From Chryseobacterium sp. (lineage in GTDB: Bacteria > Bacteroidota > Bacteroidia > Flavobacteriales > Weeksellaceae): a DNA stretch of 64,000 bases. Under the pieces are notes generated by a model, which did not search any database, was not told the DNA's origin, and saw only the letters and a list, made by a program, of their open reading frames with translations. The position numbers and the translations under genes were made by a program. The stretch is taken from the NCBI RefSeq assembly GCF_029240215.1, contig NZ_JARBTK010000008.1, forward strand, positions 58,559 to 122,558. The letters run 5' to 3'. This document shows, piece by piece, positions 52,844 through 62,313 of this stretch (its first letter is position 1; each line of letters begins with the position of its first letter).

Positions 52844-53698
52844 ATGATGAAATTTTATAAGTATCTACTAATTTTAATATTACCGTTCCTTTTGACGTCT
52901 TGCATTACAAGCAAAGATGTTAAATATATGCAGCCAAGTGAAAGTCTTGTCATTAACGAAGAAGGTTTAATTCCGTACAATATTCCAATCTACAGGATTA
53001 CTAAAAATGATATGTTAACGCTGAATATTGTTACGACTCCAAAAGGAGATGCAGCACAGTTTTATTCTTCATTAAATTCTTCCGGAACAAATGGTGGCGG
53101 AAATATCACTATGTCAGGAGGAGGAACTTCCGGTGCAGGAACCGGGGGTAATGCGACCATCTATTTTAATGGACTAAAAGTTGATTCGAAAGGTGATATT
53201 AATGTTTTTGGAATAGGCTACGTGAAGGCTGAAGGAAGAACAATAGAAGAAATCAGTTCAGAGCTTCAGGAGAAAGTAAATGAAAATTTTCAGGAAGGCA
53301 AATCTGAAGTGAGACTTAATATCGACGGGATTACTTATTATATTTTGGGAGATATTGAGACCGTGGGAATTACAGGAGAGAAAAAAGCACACAAAAATAC
53401 GCTGACACTCACAGAAGCAATCTCAATCAATGGAGGTTTAAACAGAACAATCGACAGGAAAAATATTGTTATCCACAGAAAACTTCCGGAAGGAATTAAA
53501 GTGGCTAAAATAGATCTTACCCGAGAAGATGTAATGAATTCTCCTTATTACTATGTACAGAATGGCGATGAGATTTTACTGACCACTCAGAGAAGAAGCT
53601 TAAACGGATTCGGAAAAGATCCTATTCAGACCCTTATAAGCGGAGTTACTGTGATTACTACTGCATTATCAATTTATCTGCTTCTTAAAAACCTTTAA
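52844..53698 (+). CDS. Wza-like polysaccharide export lipoprotein
   Basis: The 284-residue protein is a lipoprotein (LLTSC, Cys20) with the Poly_export pattern: NIPIYRITKNDMLTLNIV, a Gly/Ser/Thr-rich stretch (~85-105), GKVEAEGRTIEEI-like VKAEGRTIEEI, an SLBB-type segment YILGDIETVGITG, and a C-terminal helix (ISGVTVITTALSIYLLL). It forms the outer-membrane channel for surface polysaccharide. It is two bases from the Wzc-like gene. Confidence 0.92.
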   Translation: MMKFYKYLLILILPFLLTSCITSKDVKYMQPSESLVINEEGLIPYNIPIYRITKNDMLTLNIVTTPKGDAAQFYSSLNSSGTNGGGNITMSGGGTSGAGTGGNATIYFNGLKVDSKGDINVFGIGYVKAEGRTIEEISSELQEKVNENFQEGKSEVRLNIDGITYYILGDIETVGITGEKKAHKNTLTLTEAISINGGLNRTIDRKNIVIHRKLPEGIKVAKIDLTREDVMNSPYYYVQNGDEILLTTQRRSLNGFGKDPIQTLISGVTVITTALSIYLLLKNL

Positions 53699-53700
53699 TT

Positions 53701-56199
53701 ATGATTCCAGGAAAAGAAGCAACTGTAGATAAAAATGCAGCTCAGAAAGAAAAGTTCGGAACTTTTGCTTTATTTGATATTGAACATTTTTTAAGAAGAC
53801 TCTTAAAAAATTGGTATTGGTTTGTCTTTATGTTCTTTATTGGCTATGGAACTTCTTGGTTTTATGGTAAATACTATGCTCAGAATGTATATTCATCAAA
53901 TCTTTCGTTAAGTATTTCAAATAGTACTGCAAGTTATTTTACACCCAATCAATCTATTAATTTTATCTGGGGACAAGGTGGTAATCAGGATGGAGTGTAT
54001 TTAAAAAAGATGCTTTTGTCAAGATCTCATAACGAGTTTTTGGTTAAAGAACTCAATCTATTTGTAAATTATCAGACAAAAGGTTTCATCAAATCAACTT
54101 ATCTCGATAAGGATGATTCTCCGGTTTTCTTAGATATTGACAGAAAGCATTTGCAACAAGTCAATTATCCGATTACATTAATTCCAAAAGGAGGAGGTTC
54201 TTATGAAGTCGTTTTACCGGAAGAAGGTGAGTCTACAAATCTTTACTCTTACGAATTTGAAGGTTTTCAGGCTGTTGACGGTTTTGCTAGACCAGCGAAT
54301 AAAATTATTAGAGTTAATGAATGGTATACCTCTCCAAATTTAAGATTCAGATTGGTTCCAAACCCTGCAGCAACTAAAATCAAACTCGAAAATATTATTG
54401 TAAATCTTACAACAGTAAATGATGCTGTAAACGGGATTATTGGTAGTGTTGGAGTAGATTTTGATAAAGAAATCAATACAATTATGATTATTTCCAAGAC
54501 AGGATATAATCTAAACAGTACAGTAAATTTTCTCAATAAATCTGTTACTGAGCTTCAGAAAAAAAGGTTTATAGACAAAAATACTGTTGACAAAAACACG
54601 GCAGATTATCTGAAAGAAAACCTTGCAAGTATCAGAAAAAAATTAGACTCTAGTGGTTCTGTTCTTAATTTTCTGAAAATTTCAGAGAAACTATATGATA
54701 TTGATAATCGTGATGAAAAATCATTAAAGGAAATAAAGGACTTAGAAGCTAAAAAAGCTGAAATTCTAAGTAAGATGTCTTCCCTTAATAATATAAGAAA
54801 CAGCGTAGAAACGCAAAATTTTGATAAAATGATCAGCAGTTCTGCTGCAGGTTTTGAAGATGGTCTATTTTCTGCCTCTGTTTCAGAATTGAAAGCACTA
54901 TATCTTAAAAGAAGAGAGCTTGCATCTATTTACACTCCGAATTCTGAACCAATGAAGGAGATCAACAGACTGATCAATGATGCCAAGCAAAATTCTACAG
55001 GATCATTACGAAATATTTATACGGTTTACACGGATCAGCTTAACAAGATAGATCAGCAAGTTATCTTAGCTAATTCAGAATTGTCTACCTATCCTGAAAA
55101 ACAAAGAAAGTATCTTGATGCAGAGAGAGGGTATAATATGATTGAAGCTACTTACAACAGTCTCCTCAGCAGACAGAATGAAAGTAAAATGAGATTGGCA
55201 ACCAATCAACCGGATATTACGGTAATCGACCCTGCTAAAAATTTAGGACAAGGACCGATCGGACCCAATGTGAAAGGAACGAAGATGGCTATCATCGCAG
55301 GTCTGCTTGCGTTGCCGTTTGCTTTTATTTTAATTGGCGGACTTTTAGACAGTAAAATCAGAAACATAAAAGAACTTTTAACGGTTACTAAAATACCATT
55401 ACTCGGAGTTATTGGGAACAATACAAACGAAAACATGCTTACGGTTTTAGAACATCCTAAATCTTCGGTGTCAGAAGCTTTCCGTGGGATAAGAGCCAAT
55501 ATGAGATTTTTGGCAAGCGAAGACGGTAAAAGTAAAGTAATTTTGGTTACTTCTTCTGTCGGTGGTGAAGGTAAAACATATGTTTCCATCAACTTGGCAT
55601 CTGTTTTAGGTTTAAGTGACAAAAAAACCATCTTACTTGGGATGGATCTTAGAAAGCCTAAAATTTTTGGAGATTTTAATATTGATAATAAGAATGGTAT
55701 CTCTAATTATTTAACAGGTGAAGTAGGTATTGACCAGATTATTAATAAAACGAAGATTCCAAATCTTGATGTTGCCACATCGGGGCCTATTCCTCCAAAT
55801 CCATCAGAGCTTTTGATGAGCGATAAAAATCTCAAGCTAATTGAGGAGCTGAAAACCTTATACGACTTTATTATTATTGACTCACCTCCTGTAGGATTAG
55901 TCGCAGATTCTTATGACTTGATGAAATATTCGGATGCTAATCTATATATTGTTCGTCATGAATATACAGAGAAGTACATGCTTAAAATGATTTCTGAAAA
56001 GTATCATAATGACGAGATCAAACATTTAGGAATTGTTTATAATGATTACGTCGTGAAACAGGGTTATGGCTACGGTTACGGATATGGTTACGGATACGGT
56101 TATGGCTATGGTTATTTTGATGAAGATAAAAACTATAAAGAACCTTTTCTGATAAAATTAAGAAATTTTATAAAAGCTTATTTAGACAAAAAAAGTTAA
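53701..56199 (+). CDS. Wzc-like polysaccharide chain-length tyrosine autokinase
   Basis: The 832-residue BY-kinase has an N-terminal membrane helix, a periplasmic Wzz-like domain with coiled coil (~270-500) and a second helix, then the cytoplasmic kinase: Walker A SVGGEGKTYVSIN (~619-631), Walker A' GMDLRKPK (~647) and Walker B FIIIDSPPVG (~723). The C-terminal tail is a run of nine Gly-Tyr pairs (GYGYGYGYGY...) before FDEDKN, which should be the autophosphorylation cluster. It controls polymer length and export with the Wza-like protein. A strong hairpin follows. Confidence 0.94.
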   Translation: MIPGKEATVDKNAAQKEKFGTFALFDIEHFLRRLLKNWYWFVFMFFIGYGTSWFYGKYYAQNVYSSNLSLSISNSTASYFTPNQSINFIWGQGGNQDGVYLKKMLLSRSHNEFLVKELNLFVNYQTKGFIKSTYLDKDDSPVFLDIDRKHLQQVNYPITLIPKGGGSYEVVLPEEGESTNLYSYEFEGFQAVDGFARPANKIIRVNEWYTSPNLRFRLVPNPAATKIKLENIIVNLTTVNDAVNGIIGSVGVDFDKEINTIMIISKTGYNLNSTVNFLNKSVTELQKKRFIDKNTVDKNTADYLKENLASIRKKLDSSGSVLNFLKISEKLYDIDNRDEKSLKEIKDLEAKKAEILSKMSSLNNIRNSVETQNFDKMISSSAAGFEDGLFSASVSELKALYLKRRELASIYTPNSEPMKEINRLINDAKQNSTGSLRNIYTVYTDQLNKIDQQVILANSELSTYPEKQRKYLDAERGYNMIEATYNSLLSRQNESKMRLATNQPDITVIDPAKNLGQGPIGPNVKGTKMAIIAGLLALPFAFILIGGLLDSKIRNIKELLTVTKIPLLGVIGNNTNENMLTVLEHPKSSVSEAFRGIRANMRFLASEDGKSKVILVTSSVGGEGKTYVSINLASVLGLSDKKTILLGMDLRKPKIFGDFNIDNKNGISNYLTGEVGIDQIINKTKIPNLDVATSGPIPPNPSELLMSDKNLKLIEELKTLYDFIIIDSPPVGLVADSYDLMKYSDANLYIVRHEYTEKYMLKMISEKYHNDEIKHLGIVYNDYVVKQGYGYGYGYGYGYGYGYGYFDEDKNYKEPFLIKLRNFIKAYLDKKS
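56062..56115. repeat. Tandem 6-base repeat encoding Gly-Tyr
   Basis: Nine units of GGNTAY (GGTTAT, GGCTAC, GGTTAC, GGATAT and so on) run head to tail, 54 bases, encoding nine Gly-Tyr pairs at the end of the tyrosine kinase. Third-position variation shows the units have drifted while the protein is kept. Confidence 0.9.
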
Positions 56200-56206
56200 T
56201 GATAAA

Positions 56207-56229
56207 AAACCCTCAGATGATGAGGGTTT
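56207..56229 (+). terminator. Intrinsic terminator after the Wzc-like gene
   Basis: AAACCCTCA and TGAGGGTTT form a 9-bp stem with a GATGA loop, followed by a short T run. Confidence 0.8.
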
Positions 56230-56361
56230 GCTCTTATCAGATCCATGCATTCTGTTAAAAAAAGAATAATTTTGCCAGTTTGTCGTTTACTTTATAATAA
56301 ATTATGTTTTTTTGTTTATTTTTAACGAAACATTAAGGTTATCATTAATACAAAAATGTTT

Positions 56362-56369
56362 TATATTTG
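56362..56369 (+). promoter_or_regulatory. -7 box of the DUF6089-uppS-bamA block
   Basis: TATATTTG followed by C is a full match to TAnnTTTG, 42 bases before the ATG at 56412. Confidence 0.7.
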
Positions 56370-56411
56370 CAAAAATTAATTTTTAAAATAACCATAAATC
56401 CATATTCTTCT

Positions 56412-57305
56412 ATGAATAAAAAATTATTGTTTAGCTTTCTTACCCTCTTAGGTACAATGGTAAGTGTAAATGCACAAAGAAATGAATTGGGAATTCGTCT
56501 GGGCATGAGTAATTTGGTAGGCGATATAGGAAATACCAATTACATTTTGCAGCAGCCATTGGATTTAAACAGGGCTTCAGATTGGGGAGTTCCTTTTTAT
56601 GGTGGTTTGTTATATAGATTTAATTTTAACCCTCATCAGACTGTAAGAGTAGATTTAGGGTATAATCAGGTTCAGTTCAGTGATAAAGCTGCAAAGGAAG
56701 AATATAGAAGAAACAGGAACTCATACGGGAAAAACAATGTATATGAAGCAAGTGTTGTTTTCGAGTACAATTTGTTTCCGGTGAATAACGAGCAACTAAG
56801 TATGATAAGTCCGTATATTTTTGCTGGGATTGGAGGCTTGATGTTTGACGCACCAAAAGCAACGTTAAATCATGACTTCAGAAGAAATGCAGATGGTGTG
56901 GCGCAAGCTCCAAATGATGAGCTTGATTTTGTGACTACCACAGAATATACAATGGGTAGAAAAACAGTGGCTCATATTCCTTTCGGTGTTGGTCTAAAGT
57001 ATAAATTCAACCACGGTTGGGCAATTTTTGCGGAAGCTACATTCAGACTTGCATTAACAGATCAGTTAGATCACAGCAAAATACTTGCTAAAGATGTGGT
57101 GTCTAATTACAATGCAGATATTTTAAATCCTTCTACCGGCGGATCGCTTTTGCAGACAGGAGATTATTTTATTGTTTCTAAAGAAAGAGAAGCTGCTTTT
57201 ATCGGCAGCAGAAATATAGGAGATCTAGAATCAAGAGATTGGATGAATACCTTTAGTTTAGGATTGACCTATTCTTTCGGAAGACCACCATGTTATTGTG
57301 ATTAA
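56412..57305 (+). CDS. DUF6089-like outer-membrane beta-barrel protein
   Basis: From ATG 56412 the protein is 297 residues, with signal peptide MNKKLLFSFLTLLGTMVSVNA. The mature part has many amphipathic strands (NELGIRLGMSNLVGDIG, VRVDLGYNQVQFS, HGWAIFAEATFRLALTDQLD) and ends NTFSLGLTYSFGRPPCYCD, as in the DUF6089 family that precedes uppS and bamA in this phylum. It ends with a CYC motif. It is probably an outer-membrane assembly factor or a porin-like protein; role is not known to me. A TTG at 56367 extends the frame but lies in the promoter. Confidence 0.85.
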   Translation: MNKKLLFSFLTLLGTMVSVNAQRNELGIRLGMSNLVGDIGNTNYILQQPLDLNRASDWGVPFYGGLLYRFNFNPHQTVRVDLGYNQVQFSDKAAKEEYRRNRNSYGKNNVYEASVVFEYNLFPVNNEQLSMISPYIFAGIGGLMFDAPKATLNHDFRRNADGVAQAPNDELDFVTTTEYTMGRKTVAHIPFGVGLKYKFNHGWAIFAEATFRLALTDQLDHSKILAKDVVSNYNADILNPSTGGSLLQTGDYFIVSKEREAAFIGSRNIGDLESRDWMNTFSLGLTYSFGRPPCYCD

Positions 57306-57311
57306 TTAATT

Positions 57312-58061
57312 ATGTCGTTGATTAAAGAAAAAATAAATTCCGAGAATTTACCGCAGCATGTAGCCATCATTATGGATGGTAATGGAAGATGGGCTAAATC
57401 TCGTGGCGAAGAAAGAACGTTTGGTCATAAAAATGCCATTAATGCAGTAAGAAATGCCATTAACGCATGTAATGAAGTTAATATTCCATATCTCACACTG
57501 TATACATTTTCCTCAGAAAACTGGAAACGTCCTACGGATGAAGTAAATACACTCATGACTCTTCTTACCGAGACATTGCTTTTGGAAGCGGAAGAGATCT
57601 TCAGTAAAGGTTTGAGAATGCATGTTATCGGAAATTTAGAAAAATTACCAACATTAGTAAAAGAGCAGCTTTTAAAAGTTGTTGAGCTTACAAAAGAAAA
57701 CACAAAAGGAAATTTAGTTCTGGCAATCAGTTATGGTTCGCAGAACGAAATTCTTAATGCAGTTAAAAACATCAGCACCGACGTAAAAGAAGGCAAGGTT
57801 GATGTAGAAAATATTGATGAAAAATTATTTGAGAATTATCTCTATACAAAAGATTTTCCACCTGTAGATTTGTTGATTAGAACCAGTGGTGAGACAAGGA
57901 TAAGCAATTTCCTGCTTTGGCAGATTGCTTATGCAGAGCTACAGTTTCTCAATGTTTTGTGGCCAGATTTCACAAAAGATATCTTTTTTCAATGTGTTGT
58001 AGATTATCAAAACAAGGAAAGAAGGTATGGCCTTACAGGCGAACAGATACAAATCCAGTAA
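57312..58061 (+). CDS. uppS: Undecaprenyl diphosphate synthase
   Basis: The 249-residue cis-prenyltransferase builds the C55 lipid carrier for cell wall and polysaccharides. It has IIMDGNGRWAKSRGEERTFGH (catalytic Asp22 in MDGNGRWAK), LTLYTFSSENWKRP, ISYGSQNEI and RTSGETRISNFLLWQIAYAE. All family motifs are present at full length. It lies between a barrel protein and bamA, the usual order in Bacteroidota. Confidence 0.96.
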   Translation: MSLIKEKINSENLPQHVAIIMDGNGRWAKSRGEERTFGHKNAINAVRNAINACNEVNIPYLTLYTFSSENWKRPTDEVNTLMTLLTETLLLEAEEIFSKGLRMHVIGNLEKLPTLVKEQLLKVVELTKENTKGNLVLAISYGSQNEILNAVKNISTDVKEGKVDVENIDEKLFENYLYTKDFPPVDLLIRTSGETRISNFLLWQIAYAELQFLNVLWPDFTKDIFFQCVVDYQNKERRYGLTGEQIQIQ

Positions 58062-58087
58062 TTTAAGAAAAGAAAGATTAAGATAAA

Positions 58088-60628
58088 ATGAAGTTTAGAC
58101 TATTACCCATCATTATGTTTGCTGCTTCTGCACATTTTTATGGACAGGTGACGCCACAAGACAGCACAGCGGTTAATACCACCTCTGTTCTTGCGGAAAA
58201 TCAAACAGGAACTTACACTCTGAAAGACATTGTTGTTGATGGGGTAAAAAAATATACACCGGCTCAGATTCTAAGATTTACAGGTCTTACAAAAGGAGAA
58301 GAGGTAGATATTCCGGGACAGAAAATCAGTGGTGCCATCAAAAAACTTTGGGACACACAATCTTTCTCTGAAGTAGAAGTGTACATTCAAAGCATTGAAG
58401 GTAAAACAGTAGTTTTAAAATTTTATCTTGAAGATTTAAAAGACCTTGGCGAAGTAAAATTCACAGGAAAAGGGATTGGTAAATCTAAAAATGAAAAATT
58501 AGCTAAAGACAATAACCTGAAACCAGGTACAAAGATTACTCAGAATCTTATCTCGAGCCTTAAAACAAATATCCCGAAGGATTATGTGAAAAAAGGTTTT
58601 GCTGATGCTAAAATCAGTATTGAAGATAAAGTAAATGCAGGTGATCCTAATTTGGTTGACTGGACGATCAATGTTGACAAAGGCAGAAGAGTAAAGATCA
58701 GCCATATCGAGTTTGAAGGAAACCAAAGCGTTACTGATGCTAAATTAAGAAAGAAGGCATTCAAAGAAACCAAACAGAAGAGATTCGGAATTGGTGGTAT
58801 TTTGAAGTCATCTAAATTTGTTGAAGAAAAATATCAGGAAGATAAGCAAAGCCTTATCAGCTATTATAACTCTTTAGGATACAGAGATGCACAGATTGTT
58901 TCTGATTCTGTTTGGAGAAATAAGAAAAATAATTATGAAATCAACGTAAAACTGAGTGAAGGAAAACAATATTACATCGGTGATATTACATTTACCGGAA
59001 ATACAGTTTACTCAACAGAATATCTTCAGAGAATCTTAGGATACAAAAAAGGAGATATATATGATGCAGTAGGATTCAACAAAAAAGTTGGTGAAGACGG
59101 AGGTAAAGAAGATGATTCAGATATCAAGTCAATATACATGAACAACGGTTACCTTTTCTCAAACGTTACACCTGTTGAAAAATCTGTAAATGGTGATGCA
59201 ATCAATCTTGAGATCAGAATCAACGAAGGAGAACAGGCTACATGGAACAGAGTAACCTGGGAAGGAAATACCACAACTCATGATCACGTTATTTTAAGAG
59301 CTTTAAGAACAAAGCCGGGAGAATTATTCAAGAAAACAGAAATCAAAAGAACATATTTTGATTTAGCTGGGATGTCTTTCTTCGATCCTCAACAGATCGG
59401 TCAGGATATTCAGCCGAATCAACAAGATAATACTGTTGATATCAACTGGAAATTGGTAGAAAAAGGATCTTCTCAGGTTCAGTTACAGGCAGGTTACGGT
59501 GGTAACAGCTTTATCGGAACTTTAGGATTGACGTTTAACAACTTTTCACTGAAGAACTTCCTTAAATTTAAAGATTTCAGACCGGTTCCTCAAGGTGATG
59601 GGCAAACATTATCTATAACTGCACAGGCAGGACAATATTTCCAGAATTATGGTGTCTCATTTGTTGAGCCATGGTTATTTGGAACAAAGCCAACTGCACT
59701 TTCTGTAAGTTTAAATAACTCAAGAGTTAATTACAGTCAGGTAAGCGGTCCGGATCAGAGATTGAATATTTTCTCCGCAACGGTCGGTTTAAACAGATTG
59801 TTGAAATGGCCGGATGATTATTTCTCATTATATACAGGAATTCAGTTCCAGAAATATAACTTCAGCAACTATCCGTTCGAATTTGGAGATACAACGGAAT
59901 TATATGGAAATGCCAATAACTTAAGTTTAAATGTAGGTTTAAGCAGAAACTCTGCGGGTATTGATCCTATTTTCCCGACGATGGGTTCAAATATCGAATT
60001 ATCAGGTAAATTTACTCCGCCATATTCATTGTTTAGTAATAAAGATTATTCTACAATGGCTCCTACAGACAAGTATAAGTGGATGGAATTCTACAAAATC
60101 AAATTCAAAGCTGACGTTTATAACGAAGTTGTAGGTAAATTGGTTTTAAGATCTTCTGCTGAAATGGGATTTATGGATGGTTACAACAAAGAATTGGGGG
60201 CACCGCCATTTGAAAGATTCTATGTAGGAGGTACAGGGCTTTTTGGTGGTAGATTTGATGGTAGAGAATTGATTCCGTTAAGAGGTTATGAAAACGCTTC
60301 TACTTACGGTGGAACTGTTGATGATATTACTCAAAAAGGTGGAGGTACTATTTATAACAGATTTACGTTAGAATTAAGATATCCGATTTCAATGAACCAG
60401 ACTGCTAAAATTTATGCTCTTACTTTTGCTGAAGGAGGTAACGTTTGGAACTCTTGGGGCAAATACAACCCTTTCCAACTGAAAAGATCAATTGGTGTGG
60501 GTGTAAGAGTTTACATGGGAGCATTTGGTTTGATTGGGTTTGATTTCGCATACGGATTTGACAAAACTATTCTTGGAACAGAGCCGTCAGGAACGAAGAC
60601 TCACTTCCTAATGAACCAATCTTTATAA
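58088..60628 (+). CDS. bamA: Outer-membrane assembly factor BamA (Omp85)
   Basis: The 846-residue protein has a signal peptide (MKFRLLPIIMFAASAHFYGQ), five POTRA-type domains over ~45-460 (for example YTLKDIVVDGVKKYTPAQIL, RRVKISHIEFEGNQSV, EGKQYYIGDITFTGNTVYS) and a C-terminal 16-strand barrel with LRGY (LIPLRGYENAST), the Omp85 VRGF/Y lid motif. It inserts barrel proteins in the outer membrane. OmpH/Skp genes follow directly, as expected. Confidence 0.96.
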   Translation: MKFRLLPIIMFAASAHFYGQVTPQDSTAVNTTSVLAENQTGTYTLKDIVVDGVKKYTPAQILRFTGLTKGEEVDIPGQKISGAIKKLWDTQSFSEVEVYIQSIEGKTVVLKFYLEDLKDLGEVKFTGKGIGKSKNEKLAKDNNLKPGTKITQNLISSLKTNIPKDYVKKGFADAKISIEDKVNAGDPNLVDWTINVDKGRRVKISHIEFEGNQSVTDAKLRKKAFKETKQKRFGIGGILKSSKFVEEKYQEDKQSLISYYNSLGYRDAQIVSDSVWRNKKNNYEINVKLSEGKQYYIGDITFTGNTVYSTEYLQRILGYKKGDIYDAVGFNKKVGEDGGKEDDSDIKSIYMNNGYLFSNVTPVEKSVNGDAINLEIRINEGEQATWNRVTWEGNTTTHDHVILRALRTKPGELFKKTEIKRTYFDLAGMSFFDPQQIGQDIQPNQQDNTVDINWKLVEKGSSQVQLQAGYGGNSFIGTLGLTFNNFSLKNFLKFKDFRPVPQGDGQTLSITAQAGQYFQNYGVSFVEPWLFGTKPTALSVSLNNSRVNYSQVSGPDQRLNIFSATVGLNRLLKWPDDYFSLYTGIQFQKYNFSNYPFEFGDTTELYGNANNLSLNVGLSRNSAGIDPIFPTMGSNIELSGKFTPPYSLFSNKDYSTMAPTDKYKWMEFYKIKFKADVYNEVVGKLVLRSSAEMGFMDGYNKELGAPPFERFYVGGTGLFGGRFDGRELIPLRGYENASTYGGTVDDITQKGGGTIYNRFTLELRYPISMNQTAKIYALTFAEGGNVWNSWGKYNPFQLKRSIGVGVRVYMGAFGLIGFDFAYGFDKTILGTEPSGTKTHFLMNQSL

Positions 60629-60632
60629 CAGC

Positions 60633-61181
60633 ATGAAGAATTTTAAAATACTTTTCACTTTTATACTATTATTGCTTTTCGGTTTTGGCAACGCACAAAA
60701 AGTGGGCGTAGTTGATACAAATTATATTTTAAATATGATGCCGCAATACAAAGAGGCAGAAGCAAGATTAAATTCCCAGATTGATACTTGGGAGCAGGAA
60801 CTTCAGAGTATGCAGGCTGAGTACGAGAAAAAAAGATCAGCTTTCGAAAACGAAAAAGTTCTTTTGGTAGGAGATCAGTTAAAGCTGAGAGAAAAGGAAG
60901 TATTGGATTTGGATAAAAACATCAAAACCACTACGAGTTTAAGATTCGGAAAAACAGGAGAGATCCATCAATTGAGAGCAAATCTGGTAGAGCCGTTTCA
61001 GGATCAGATTTATGCAGCAATCAGAACGATGGTTCAGAAAAATGGATTAGGTATAGTTCTTGATAAAAGCAACGATATCAATGTCATTTCTCTTGAAAAA
61101 AGATATGATTATACAGACAAAGTATTGGATATTTTACTAAAAGGAACAAAAGAAAAAGAAAAAAAAACTAATAAAAAATAA
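60633..61181 (+). CDS. OmpH/Skp family periplasmic chaperone (1)
   Basis: The 182-residue secreted protein (MKNFKILFTFILLLLFGFGNAQ) has a core of Skp type: VGVVDTNYILNMMPQYKEAEARL, a long coiled coil (~45-100) and YAAIRTMVQKNGLGIVLDKSNDINVI. It should shield unfolded outer-membrane proteins on the way to BamA. The C-terminus is Lys-rich (KEKEKKTNKK). It starts four bases after bamA. Confidence 0.9.
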   Translation: MKNFKILFTFILLLLFGFGNAQKVGVVDTNYILNMMPQYKEAEARLNSQIDTWEQELQSMQAEYEKKRSAFENEKVLLVGDQLKLREKEVLDLDKNIKTTTSLRFGKTGEIHQLRANLVEPFQDQIYAAIRTMVQKNGLGIVLDKSNDINVISLEKRYDYTDKVLDILLKGTKEKEKKTNKK

Positions 61182-61256
61182 TAAAAGTTATTTTTCAGAA
61201 TTAACTTTTACTTAAATTTAAAATCTAAAAACAAATTAATTATTTATTACCCCGTT

Positions 61257-61760
61257 ATGAAAAAATTAAGTGTATTATTTGCAGCAGCGATGATGGTTGT
61301 GTCTGTAGGTATGGCAAAAGCTCAGAAAATTGCTACTTTGGATGTCGCAGGTATTCTTAATGCTATGCCAGAAAAGAAAAAAGCTGATACAGAAATTACG
61401 ACATTTGTAAACGCAAAGCAAGCTGAAATGAAGAAAAAAGCTGAAGCTGCACAAACAAAGTATGCTCTTTATACTAAAGAAGCTCCTACAAAAACAGAAG
61501 CTGAAAACAAAGCAAGAGGAGAAGAAATGCAGAAACTTCAGGAAGAGATGGCTCAGATGGAAGAAAAAATGAGAAAAGATGCTACTGCAAAGCAGGATCT
61601 ACTTTTTGAACCTATCGAGAAAAAATTGATGGATGTTGTAACTAAAGTTGCTAAAGCAAACGGTTATGATTATATCATGGATGCAAACTCTACAGGTCTT
61701 GTTTACAAAGCAGGTCCGGATGCTACTGCAGCTGTAAAAAAAGAATTAGGTCTTCAATAA
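61257..61760 (+). CDS. OmpH/Skp family periplasmic chaperone (2)
   Basis: The 167-residue paralogue has a signal peptide (MKKLSVLFAAAMMVVSVGMAKAQ), KIATLDVAGILNAMPEKKKADTEI, a long Lys/Glu coiled coil (EEMQKLQEEMAQMEEKMRK) and VAKANGYDYIMDANSTGLVY. It has the same role as its neighbour; two OmpH genes in tandem are common after bamA in this phylum. A terminator follows. Confidence 0.9.
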   Translation: MKKLSVLFAAAMMVVSVGMAKAQKIATLDVAGILNAMPEKKKADTEITTFVNAKQAEMKKKAEAAQTKYALYTKEAPTKTEAENKARGEEMQKLQEEMAQMEEKMRKDATAKQDLLFEPIEKKLMDVVTKVAKANGYDYIMDANSTGLVYKAGPDATAAVKKELGLQ

Positions 61761-61787
61761 TAAATATTATAAAGATTTATAAAAACT

Positions 61788-61814
61788 ACCATCTCTATTA
61801 GAGGTGGTTTTTTT
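61788..61814 (+). terminator. Intrinsic terminator running into the next promoter
   Basis: ACCATCTC and GAGGTGGT form an 8-bp stem (one G-U) with a TATTA loop and a long T run that merges into the -7 box at 61814. Confidence 0.8.
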
Positions 61815-61821
61815 ATTTTTG
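61814..61821 (+). promoter_or_regulatory. -7 box of the thioesterase gene
   Basis: TATTTTTG matches TAnnTTTG and ends only four bases before the ATG at 61826, so the message is likely leaderless or nearly so. Confidence 0.6.
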
Positions 61822-61825
61822 CGCT

Positions 61826-62311
61826 ATGGAAAAAGAAGTTTCAACCACGGTAAAAGTTAGATTCAGTGATTGCGATCCGATAGGGCATTTAAATAATGTA
61901 AAATATTTAGATTATATGTTCAATGCAAGAGAAGACCATGTAGAAGAATTTTATGGTTTTACCTACGAAGAATACACAAAAAAAACGGGCTGCACATGGA
62001 TTGCCATCCAAAATGAAATTGCTTACCTGAAAGAAGTGAGGTACAATACGCAGGTTGTCATCAGCAGCAAAACAATCGAGATACAGGACAGAACTGCAAA
62101 GGTTGAGATTTTAATGAAAAGTCTCGATGAGAAAACTGTTCATGCCGTTTTGTGGGTAAATGTGATTTATTTTAATGTCAAAACAAGAAAATCTGAAGTT
62201 CATCCTGAAGATATAAAAGATATTTTCCATAAATTCTATGTAGATTTAGAACAGAAAGACTTTCAGCCAAGAGTTAAGTTTTTAAGGTCACAAAATGCAA
62301 AAAATTCATAA
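61826..62311 (+). CDS. Acyl-CoA thioesterase (4HBT family)
   Basis: The 161-residue hotdog thioesterase has VKVRFSDCDPIGHLNNVKYLDYM, with catalytic Asp in DCDPIGHLNN, the YbgC/FadM-like motif. It would split acyl-CoA. It has a promoter box directly before its ATG and is followed after two bases by rfbD. Confidence 0.9.
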   Translation: MEKEVSTTVKVRFSDCDPIGHLNNVKYLDYMFNAREDHVEEFYGFTYEEYTKKTGCTWIAIQNEIAYLKEVRYNTQVVISSKTIEIQDRTAKVEILMKSLDEKTVHAVLWVNVIYFNVKTRKSEVHPEDIKDIFHKFYVDLEQKDFQPRVKFLRSQNAKNS

Positions 62312-62313
62312 AA

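Noticed and set aside
56062..56115. CRISPR-like array
   Set aside because: The units are 6 bases, head to tail with no spacers, and encode Gly-Tyr in a kinase tail.
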